This document shows, piece by piece, positions 6,557 through 11,488 of a DNA stretch of 11,488 nucleotides. Below the pieces are notes generated by a model that did not search any database, was not told the origin of the DNA, and saw nothing but the letters and a program-made list of their open reading frames with translations. The translations under genes were made by a program, and so were the position numbers. The stretch spans positions 1 through 11,488 of the forward strand of contig JAJZZU010000051.1 in NCBI GenBank assembly GCA_021797365.1. The letters are read 5' to 3'. Source of the DNA: Pseudomonadota bacterium (lineage in GTDB: Bacteria > Pseudomonadota > Gammaproteobacteria > Acidiferrobacterales > Acidiferrobacteraceae). Position 1 is the stretch's first letter. The number at the start of each line of letters is the position of its first letter.

Positions 6557-7276
6557 CTAGATAAAGGCCATGGCCTTTACGTTTCCGAAAGGAGACAAGA
6601 ACACATCGGCGACCCCAAGTTCGGCGGCATGCAAAAGATCCACGAGATCCATGGCCTCGTAGAGGCAGACGGGCTGCTGGATAGCGTGGCGTTGCGCCAT
6701 GTCAGGCGCTAGGTACGCGAATCGTTCCGCGGCTGGACGGTCCCTGTGGGGATATCGGCGCCCGAGTTCCGAGTTAAGCCCCGAGGCGGATAGAAAGACC
6801 CGGCCGCCCGGCTTTAGGTGCAATGTCCAGGCGCGCACGGCCGCCACCGCCTCGACGTATCGCAGGTAATGGATGGCCCGCTGACAGATGATGGCGTCAT
6901 AGGGCGCGTTGGGCAGGGTCTTTGGCAGGGCACGGAAATCCGCCTGAATGAAGCTTGGTGGCTGTGGAATAGGGCGCCCAGCCAGGGCACACTGGATGTC
7001 TACGCCGTGGTCATGCTGGTCTACGGCGGTAACCAGGGCGCCGCAGGCTACCATGCGCAGGGTTTGTCCGCCTCTTCCGCAGGCCAGATCCAGGGCGGAG
7101 GGGCGGCTCGTGGGGTCTTGCGCAAACCGTGCATCGAGAAATGCAAGGCAGCGCTCGTCCAGATCATCCGCGCGTTGGCTCGCGACATCGATCCCCTGGC
7201 CCGCGCCCGCGAGACGCCGGCGTGTTCGGTCATCAAGCCATGGCTCATTGTGTACGTCGAAGTTTTTGGGGACCAT
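6557..7276 (-). CDS. Class I SAM-dependent methyltransferase
   Basis: This 239-aa protein has the Rossmann-fold signs of a small-molecule or macromolecule methyltransferase. Motif I is ALDLACGRGG (residues 61-70), binding S-adenosylmethionine. Strand 2 ends at AVDQHD (84-89), and IQADFRALP gives the adenine-side acidic residue (Asp113). YDAIICQRAIHYL (126-138) is motif IV and HLKPGGRVFLS the post-motif loop. The first 45 residues (ERCLAFLDARF region) look like a cap helix. AGGAGG lies 5 bases before ATG 7276, so the start is firm. It is not in an operon with a recognisable pathway gene and the substrate cannot be told. The last codons contain a perfect 18-bp palindrome (6562-6579). Confidence 0.85.
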   Translation of the reverse strand: MVPKNFDVHNEPWLDDRTRRRLAGAGQGIDVASQRADDLDERCLAFLDARFAQDPTSRPSALDLACGRGGQTLRMVACGALVTAVDQHDHGVDIQCALAGRPIPQPPSFIQADFRALPKTLPNAPYDAIICQRAIHYLRYVEAVAAVRAWTLHLKPGGRVFLSASGLNSELGRRYPHRDRPAAERFAYLAPDMAQRHAIQQPVCLYEAMDLVDLLHAAELGVADVFLSPFGNVKAMAFI

Positions 7277-7990
7277 GAACGCCTCCTTTTTTTGTCGGGT
7301 ATCTTCCTATAATCGCAAGTCGTGACGAGCCCGGTGGGCCGGCCTCATCAAGTTTCTGTCCACTTCTCAAGCAAGAGTAGCCTAAAAGAATGGCAATCCG
7401 ACGACAGCTTGCTAAAGCTGTAAGCGGTGCCGACAGTGGGTGTGGGTTCTATGCAGAATGGCGCATGCAGGGCGCCAAAAAGCCCGTGTGTGATGGAGAT
7501 AAGTGGCCAGCCTCTCCGGCGGTTCATCAGAAAGCCGTGATCCTAAGGCCCGCGGTAGATTTCGCTTGGGGGCCGGCGAAAGCGCGGTGGGACAGCGGTT
7601 TGGGCGGCCTCAAAGGATTGGACCGCAGGGCCGCGCGAAACGCAAGGCCTTGAAGGCTCAAAAACCGGTCGCGGTCGATCTTTTTATTGGACGTATCCCC
7701 GTCGAGCGGGATGCGAATGGGCCGCTCCATGAGGGAGCAATTGGAGGCCGCTGTAGTGGTATGGGCGTCGGATCGGCCGATGTGTTTGGCAAGGGATTGG
7801 CGGCAGCCCCGGCGCGCCGCCTCAAATGCGAGCCTTTTTGCGGTGGATGCCTCAGGCATCGACCGGCCCCAGGCCGTAGTCGGTTTCATGGATGAAGGCG
7901 ACGCGCGCGACAGGCGCGCCTCGCAGAGGCTCCGGCCACAGTGATCAAAGGATAGGTCAGACGCGCAGCCGTCATGGTAGACTTATAAGC
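7277..7990. other. 714-bp interval without a convincing gene
   Basis: Several overlapping ORFs exist: plus 7390-7653, 7503-7895 and 7687-7944, and minus 7527-7889. None shows a domain, a good ribosome site or a composition I would trust. The minus strand near 7850-7890 reads FIHETDYGLGPVDA and then stops, which could be a remnant of a decayed coding sequence. No RNA gene or repeat was seen. A perfect TATAAT at 7308-7313 on the plus strand lacks a matching -35 box. Confidence 0.5.
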
Positions 7991-8794
7991 ATGGATCCCA
8001 TCCTCTTAGTCGAGCACCTGACCAAGCGGTTCGGCGACAATCCGGCGGTTGTGGACGATGTCACGTTCTCCGTGGCCCAAGGGAGCGTGTTCGCATTCCT
8101 CGGACCGAATGGGGCGGGGAAGTCGACGACCATCAAGATGCTGACCACGCTCCTTCGTCCGACGTCAGGCACCATACGCGTAGCGGGACACGATCCCACC
8201 ACCGATCCAGACGCCGTGCGGCGCGCCTTCGGCATCGTGTTCCAGGATCCGTCCCTGGATGACGATCTCACCGCGCTTGAAAATCTCGAGTTCCACGGCA
8301 TTCTCTATAAGGTACCCAAAGAGACGCGTCGCGCGCGCATACGGGAACTCCTGGCGTTGGTCGATCTCGCAGATCGGAAAAACAGCTTGGTGCGGGAATT
8401 CTCTGGTGGCATGAAGCGGCGTCTCGAGATCGCCCGCGGCTTGCTCCACCACCCGCAGATCCTGTTCCTGGATGAGCCTACGCTTGGGCTTGACCCTCAG
8501 GCGCGCAACCACCTCTGGGGTCATGTGAAAAACCTCAACCGTGACCAGGGTGTCACGGTGTTCTTCACGACCCACTACATGGAGGAAGCGGACAACATCG
8601 CCGAGCGGATCGCCATCATTGACCGCGGGCGCATCGTCGCGGAAGGCTCGGGGCAAGAACTGAAGAACAAGACGGGGGTGGACTCGCTTGAAGGCGCCTT
8701 CCTGGCCCTCACCGGCAACACCCTGCGCGAGGAGGCGGGCGGCTCGGTGGACCGCTTGCGCCAAGCGCGCCAGTTGTGGGGCGGCCGCCGCTGA
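7991..8794 (+). CDS. ABC-2 type exporter, ATP-binding subunit
   Basis: This 267-aa ATPase powers the exporter encoded with the next gene. All motifs are present: Walker A GPNGAGKST (38-46), Q-loop VFQDPSLD (Gln85), signature FSGGMKRRLEIARG (137-150), Walker B ILFLDEP (157-163), D-loop GLD and H-loop His195 (TTHYMEEAD). The sequence resembles DrrA/CcmA-type ATPases of multidrug or polyketide-antibiotic exporters. The open frame extends upstream to 7892, but homology begins at ATG 7991 (MDPILLVEHLTKRFG). There is no SD before that ATG; TAGACT and TATAAG lie just upstream, so a leaderless message is possible. It is followed after 7 bp by the permease gene. Confidence 0.93.
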   Translation: MDPILLVEHLTKRFGDNPAVVDDVTFSVAQGSVFAFLGPNGAGKSTTIKMLTTLLRPTSGTIRVAGHDPTTDPDAVRRAFGIVFQDPSLDDDLTALENLEFHGILYKVPKETRRARIRELLALVDLADRKNSLVREFSGGMKRRLEIARGLLHHPQILFLDEPTLGLDPQARNHLWGHVKNLNRDQGVTVFFTTHYMEEADNIAERIAIIDRGRIVAEGSGQELKNKTGVDSLEGAFLALTGNTLREEAGGSVDRLRQARQLWGGRR

Positions 8795-8801
8795 TTTGCC
8801 G

Positions 8802-9554
8802 ATGGAGATGAGCGCGGTCTATGTCATGTGGTTGCGGGAGGTCAAGCGGTTCACGCGCTCGCGTTCGCGTATTGTGGGTTCCTTAAGTCAACCGCTCTTG
8901 TTTCTGGTGGCGCTCGGCTACGGTCTGGGGCCGATCTTTCGCAGGGCCGGGCAGGGCGATTACTTCGCCTTCATCGTGCCGGGCGTCATCAGCATGTCCA
9001 TCCTGTTTGTGTCGCTCTTCAATGGCATGCAGATCATCTGGGACCGACAGTTCGGGTTCCTGAAGGAGGCGCTGGTGGCGCCGGTCTCGCGCCTGGCGAT
9101 CATGGGAGGGCGCGCCCTTGGCGGGGCCACGGTGGCGATGATGCAGGGGACGCTCGTGCTCGTCATCACGATGATCGCGGGCTTTCGGCCGGTGTCACTC
9201 ACCGGCATGGCCTTAGGCCTTCTGGTGATGTTCTTTACGGCGCTACTTTTTAGCGCGTTGAGCATGGTCATAGCCTCACGGCTTCGGGATATGCAGGGCT
9301 TCCAGCTCATCATCAATTTCCTTGGGATGCCGCTCTTTTTTCTTTCCGGCGCACTCTTTCCGATCGCCCATCGATCGCGGGGGCTCGGGCTCGTAGCCCG
9401 CTTCGATCCACTGTCCTACGGTGTGGATGCATTGCGCATTTTTCTTGTGGGGCACGGCGTGTTCGGCCTCACCCTCGATTTCACCGTTTTGGCGGGGGCG
9501 ATCGTGGCGATCTTCACGCTAGGTGCGCGTTTCTTCTCGCGGATGGAGATCTGA
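8802..9554 (+). CDS. ABC-2 type exporter, membrane permease subunit
   Basis: This 250-aa inner-membrane protein has about six predicted membrane segments, among them VGSLSQPLLFLVALGYGLG, GVISMSILFVSLFNGM, VAMMQGTLVLVITMIAG, ALGLLVMFFTALLFSALSMV, NFLGMPLFFLSGALFPI and FTVLAGAIVAIFTLGA. IIWDRQFGFLKEALVAPVSR is the conserved cytoplasmic loop of DrrB/ABC-2 permeases, and LARFDPLSYGVDALR-like residues (ARFDPLSYGVDALR) precede the last segment. It forms an exporter with the upstream ATPase. The start at ATG 8802 (MEMSAVYVMWLREVKRF) is 7 bp after the ATPase stop; ATG 8808 is an alternative. No strong SD is seen, so translational coupling is likely. The exported substrate cannot be read from sequence. 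Confidence 0.92.
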   Translation: MEMSAVYVMWLREVKRFTRSRSRIVGSLSQPLLFLVALGYGLGPIFRRAGQGDYFAFIVPGVISMSILFVSLFNGMQIIWDRQFGFLKEALVAPVSRLAIMGGRALGGATVAMMQGTLVLVITMIAGFRPVSLTGMALGLLVMFFTALLFSALSMVIASRLRDMQGFQLIINFLGMPLFFLSGALFPIAHRSRGLGLVARFDPLSYGVDALRIFLVGHGVFGLTLDFTVLAGAIVAIFTLGARFFSRMEI

Positions 9555-9960
9555 GCGGGGGATTCGTCGATTTGGCGGCCGCCTTGTCTTTGAGTGAGGA
9601 TCCGAGAACTCTCCGGGTTGCCCTGGCGGGGGGCGGGTGGCGCCTTTCTGGGATCCCCCTGAACTGGCAGTGGACAACGGCTTATTCGGCCTGCAGCGGG
9701 CCGTTCGATCTGTAGCGTGTCTCCTCTTTGTGGGGGAGGGCCCGGTATCCACAAAAACTGTGGACAAGTGTGTGGATGGCGGCTGGGTATCGACCATTTG
9801 TTGAGGCTGGATAGAGCGGTTGCGATGTTGCTGTTTTTGGAGGCGGCCCGGGTCCCCTACCCCCCGGCTAATGGTCAATACATGTGACTCCCATGATGCC
9901 CATATCTCAGGCTGCGCCGTACAGATTTGAATTGAGTTTCTGCCGCAACCGTGCTTAAAC
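9555..9960. other. Intergenic interval containing DnaA-box-like sites
   Basis: Apart from the cluster at 9745-9779 I see no gene. The minus-strand ORFs here (9416-9754, 9519-9977) are low-complexity, Pro/Arg/Thr-rich shadows. Short G- and C-runs are frequent. No clear terminator follows the permease gene. Confidence 0.6.
9745..9779. promoter_or_regulatory. Cluster of DnaA-box-like 9-mers
   Basis: GTATCCACA (9745-9753, one mismatch to TTATCCACA), TGTGGACAA (9759-9767, one mismatch on the reverse strand) and TGTGGATGG (9771-9779, two mismatches) lie within 35 bp. A fourth similar site, AGTGGACAA, is at 9669-9677. The first two also form a hairpin (TCCACA and TGTGGA). It may be a DnaA-binding locus, a relic origin, or chance. 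Confidence 0.35.
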
Positions 9961-9962
9961 CT

Positions 9963-9987
9963 GACTAGTCTGGTCATAATTGGAGGG
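9963..9987 (+). promoter_or_regulatory. Candidate promoter/operator of the toxin-antitoxin operon
   Basis: The palindrome GACTAGTC (9963-9970) lies just before a -10-like CATAAT (9975-9980) and the SD GGAGGG (9982-9987) of the antitoxin. Antitoxins of this family usually repress their own promoter by binding palindromes, so this is the natural place for an operator. The -35 box is poor. Confidence 0.4.
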
Positions 9988-9994
9988 TCTGATT

Positions 9995-10246
9995 ATGCGA
10001 AGCTGGCAAATCCAGGAAGCCAAAACTCATCTATCCGAGCTCGTGCGCGAAGCGGAACACATAGGACCGCAGGAGATCACCTACCATGGCCGTCCCGTGG
10101 CCGTGGTAGTCTCGCGCATTGAGTACGAGCGCCTCACGGGGACGCATGCCTCGCTCGTGAGGTTCATGCAATCATCACCCTTAAGTGAGCGCGAAGACGT
10201 CGAATGTGAGCGCGATAAGAGCCGGACGCGCGAGGTTGTGCTCTGA
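9995..10246 (+). CDS. Phd/YefM-family antitoxin
   Basis: This 83-aa protein has the Phd/YefM N-terminal fold: SWQIQEAKTHLSELVREAEH, then PQEITYHGRPVAVVVSRIEYERL. This part forms the DNA-binding dimer; the charged C-terminal third (SEREDVECERDKSRTREVVL) would wrap the toxin. An upstream ATG at 9980 is in frame, but GGAGGG sits 7 bases before ATG 9995, giving the family start MRSWQIQEAK. The gene precedes and overlaps the VapC toxin gene, the usual order, so it should neutralise the toxin and autorepress the operon. It is full length and appears intact. Confidence 0.92.
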   Translation: MRSWQIQEAKTHLSELVREAEHIGPQEITYHGRPVAVVVSRIEYERLTGTHASLVRFMQSSPLSEREDVECERDKSRTREVVL

Positions 10247-10668
10247 GTTATCTGGTCGATACTAATGTGTTGTGGGAACTCCGTCGGCGCAGGCCCGACA
10301 GTTGTGTAGCGCGCTGGTTCGAGGCAAGGCCTTCGACGGCGCTGTATCTCTCGGTACTCACGCTAGGCGAACTGCGCAAGAGGATTGAGATGATCGAAGA
10401 GACTGAGCGTCGCCACAGGCTTATCGACTGGTTGGAAACGGAATTGCCGATTTTCTTTGCCGGGCGTATCTTGCCCATAGATGCCAAGACTGCCGACCGC
10501 TGGGGACGTCTTATGGCCCAAGCCGACCGTCCCCTTCCAGCGATTGATAGCCTTCTGGCCGCCACGGCGCTGATCCACAACCTTACGCTCGTAACCCGCA
10601 ACGTACGCGATTTCGCCTTCGAGAACCTTGCGCTGATTGATCCGTGGCAAGAAACCGCCGGGTCGTGA
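10243..10668 (+). CDS. vapC: VapC-type PIN-domain toxin ribonuclease
   Basis: This PIN-domain endoribonuclease of 141 aa resembles the VapC/FitB group. The acidic metal-binding residues are Asp6 (SYLVDTNVLWEL), Glu43 (LTLGELRKR), Asp102 (PAIDSLLAATAL) and Asp123 (LVTRNVRDFA). The frame has no ATG, GTG or TTG upstream of Asp6 back to the stop at 10216-10218. The first standard codon, GTG 10267, would delete the catalytic Asp6. The likely start is CTG 10243 in CTGA, overlapping the antitoxin TGA, where relatives commonly have ATGA. GAGG at 10232-10235 is a suitable SD. Expression would be coupled to and weaker than the antitoxin, unless the C is a sequencing error. The C-terminus QETAGS runs to a stop followed by RHS debris in frame. 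Confidence 0.9.
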   Translation: MSYLVDTNVLWELRRRRPDSCVARWFEARPSTALYLSVLTLGELRKRIEMIEETERRHRLIDWLETELPIFFAGRILPIDAKTADRWGRLMAQADRPLPAIDSLLAATALIHNLTLVTRNVRDFAFENLALIDPWQETAGS

Positions 10669-10854
10669 TCGGCCGTAGATCGCGGCAGGACGCGCTACGG
10701 TTATGATGCCGCCAATAACCTCCTGGCGGTCCAGAACCCGACGCGACCTTTTCGAGGAACGTATGACGCCGTCAACGATCTGACAGCCGCCAATGGCCAG
10801 CCGCTTACAGTCAATGCCGACGGGGAACTGCTCACATGTTACGTACCGCTCTAA
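10669..10854 (+). pseudogene. Remnant of an RHS/YD-repeat protein
   Basis: Directly after the VapC stop, in the same frame, 61 codons read TRYGYDAANNLLAVQNP and RGTYDAVNDLTAANGQPLTV, then NADGELL, ending at TAA 10852. The YGYDAxNxL and TYDAxNxLTxANGQ pattern is that of RHS/YD repeats, large surface or secreted proteins often carrying toxins. Only about two repeats remain, without start, signal or toxin tip, so this is debris of a much larger gene. Its placement beside a toxin-antitoxin pair and an integrase remnant suggests rearranged accessory DNA. Confidence 0.7.
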
Positions 10855-10887
10855 TTTCGGCCCAGCATGTCGATCTATTTCAAGGTG

Positions 10888-10949
10888 AAAAAGGGAGGCT
10901 CTCCCGCGCTTCGTGCGGACGAATCGCCGCCTAACGAAGCGCGGGAGAG
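10888..10949 (-). terminator. Strong hairpin, probable minus-strand terminator
   Basis: A perfect 16-bp stem is formed by CTCTCCCGCGCTTCGT (10899-10914) and ACGAAGCGCGGGAGAG (10934-10949). The 19-base loop can itself pair (GCGG with CCGC). On the minus strand it is followed after six bases by TTTTT (10892-10888), and it lies 9 bases past the end of the integrase remnant frame. On the plus strand no T-run follows. Confidence 0.6.
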
Positions 10950-10958
10950 ATCTCGGGT

Positions 10959-11114
10959 TTAGGGCGGGGAGATCGTGCCCCATAGGTGGAGGATGGGCTG
11001 CATCTGGTGGCTGTCAAGCTTATTGTCGCCTGAACTTTTGGTCTGGACGGGGTAACCACGGCGCCTAACGCGGGCCCGCCATTGCAGGTCGCCCTGTTTC
11101 TGGACGGTGGCCAT
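10959..11114 (-). pseudogene. Truncated tyrosine-recombinase (phage/island-type integrase), N-terminus only
   Basis: ATG 11114, with GGAGG 5 bases upstream, reads MATVQKQGDLQWRARVRRRG and then YPVQTK, the familiar N-terminal beta-strand segment of arm-binding domains in tyrosine integrases. After about residue 27 the sequence no longer matches (SSGDNKLDSHQMQPILHLWG) and stops at 10959. The expected SAM-like and catalytic domains (R-H-R-Y) are absent in all frames nearby, so a deletion or recombination near 11033 removed them. The gene points away from the tRNA-Leu fragment 107 bp away, as integrases of tRNA-borne islands do. It is non-functional as it stands. Confidence 0.72.
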
Positions 11115-11130
11115 GCTTGCCTCCGTCGTG

Positions 11131-11164
11131 TAGACCAAAGTCGGTGGACCAAATTGGGACCAAA
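11131..11164. repeat. Three GGACCAAA direct repeats (candidate integrase arm sites, left)
   Basis: TAGACCAAA (11131-11139), TGGACCAAA (11145-11153) and GGGACCAAA (11156-11164) lie in the same orientation between the integrase start and the tRNA fragment. The 24 bp from 11145 match 11384-11407 at 20 positions. Clustered short direct repeats beside an att core are typical arm-type binding sites. Confidence 0.65.
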
Positions 11165-11220
11165 AAATCAAACAAGGGGGTGGCTTGCGAGGAGGGTATG
11201 TTTTAAGTCGTTGATTTACT

Positions 11221-11279
11221 TGGTGCCCGAGGCCGGACTCGAACCGGCACATCCTTACGGACGAGGGATTTTAAGTCCC
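11221..11279 (-). tRNA. Partial tRNA-Leu(UAA), 3' part, likely attachment-site core
   Basis: Read on the minus strand this starts GGGACTTAAAATCCC, an anticodon stem-loop with anticodon TAA. It continues with a long variable arm (CGTCC GTAA GGATG), the T arm GCCGG-TTCGAGT-CCGGC, the acceptor 3' strand CTCGGGC and the ending ACCA with encoded CCA. The long variable arm and anticodon identify tRNA-Leu. The 5' half (acceptor 5' strand and D arm) is missing: a run of T's precedes the anticodon stem. A 3' tRNA part of this kind is the usual identity block left by site-specific integration of islands or phages. It cannot make a working tRNA. Confidence 0.88.
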
Positions 11280-11317
11280 AAAAAAGCGTTTTTCTCAATA
11301 GCGTCTTACAGCAGATG

Positions 11318-11331
11318 TTGTTTAAAAACAA
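11318..11331. repeat. Short AT-rich inverted repeat
   Basis: TTGTTT-AA-AAACAA lies in an AT-rich stretch between the tRNA fragment and the right repeat cluster. It could bind a bending or excision protein, or be incidental. Confidence 0.3.
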
Positions 11332-11374
11332 TGATATACTGCATCGTACCATATCGTTAGGTATCGCTGTTTCG

Positions 11375-11403
11375 TGGAGCAAGTGGAGCAAATTTGGAGC
11401 AAA
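11375..11403. repeat. Three TGGAGCAA direct repeats (candidate arm sites, right)
   Basis: TGGAGCAA occurs at 11375-11382, 11384-11391 and 11395-11402, in the same orientation as the left set, on the other side of the tRNA fragment. The 11-base step between the last two copies equals that in the left cluster. Confidence 0.7.
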
Positions 11404-11488
11404 GAATTTTCGAAATGACGGCCGCAAGACACGGATTGAGCGGCGCCTGTCCCAGGCCGGAAGGTGCGGTTTTCGCGAGGCACGCTAA
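11404..11488 (+). other. Window edge without an assigned gene
   Basis: Two plus frames are open here. One starts at ATG 11416 and runs off the window as MTAARHGLSGACPRPEGAV; the other (WSKWSKFGAKNFRNDGRKT onward) ends with the TAA at 11486-11488. Neither has a clear ribosome site or a family resemblance. Confidence 0.3.

Noticed and set aside
8688..8801. Upstream extension of the permease ORF
   Set aside because: It overlaps the end of the ATPase gene in another frame, and permease homology begins at ATG 8802.
9416..9977. Overlapping minus-strand ORFs of 112 and 152 codons
   Set aside because: Pro/Arg/Thr/Gln-rich composition, no family resemblance, and partly antisense to the permease.
10915..11075. 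GCCTAAC motifs resembling integron attC core sites
   Set aside because: No matching GTTRRRY partner at a proper distance, and one copy lies inside the integrase codons.
11082..11360. ORF reading VPEAGLEPAHPYGRGILSP
   Set aside because: This is the translation of the complement of the tRNA-Leu fragment, a well-known false ORF pattern, not a gene.
1..11488. CRISPR array, rRNA genes, riboswitches
   Set aside because: No regularly spaced repeat series, no rRNA sequence and no recognisable riboswitch were seen on either strand.

Overview
The window looks like an accessory, mobile-element-rich stretch of a fairly GC-rich proteobacterial genome. The tRNA fragment has an encoded CCA end and most Shine-Dalgarno (SD) sites are conventional. 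An exported DsrE-type sulfur protein, beside IS5/ISL3 elements of a kind I associate with acidophilic sulfur and iron oxidisers, hints at a chemolithotroph. That assignment is inference; nothing here fixes the species.

Left part (1-5600): three insertion sequences lie in close succession. A complete IS5-group element (126-1314) has recognisable inverted repeats and a 4-bp CTAA target duplication. It sits just upstream of a small two-CBS-domain gene (starts 1475), which is cut near its 3' end by an ISL3-family element (1874-3258, transposase on the minus strand, frameshifted near its N-terminus). A second, different ISL3-family element (3678-5307) has a perfect 8-bp GGATTTGG duplication. It carries an intact transposase and a small divergent gene for a two-CXXC zinc-ribbon protein. 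Removing this element and one duplication joins an unrecognised 103-codon reading frame.

Middle (5700-9554): ordinary genes. On the minus strand are an exported DsrE-family protein and a class I SAM-dependent methyltransferase. On the plus strand a two-gene operon encodes an ABC-2 type exporter (ATPase plus membrane permease). The 7277-7990 interval has only unconvincing ORFs.

Right part (9555-11488): a Phd/YefM-VapC toxin-antitoxin pair in which the toxin can only start at a CTG overlapping the antitoxin stop. It is followed by in-frame debris of an RHS/YD-repeat protein, a strong hairpin, and the first 28 codons or so of a tyrosine-type integrase. Beyond these is the 3' part of a tRNA-Leu(UAA) gene, flanked on both sides by three copies of a GGA(C/G)CAAA motif. 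This resembles an integrative-element attachment region with both arms present, and is the most interesting part of the window.
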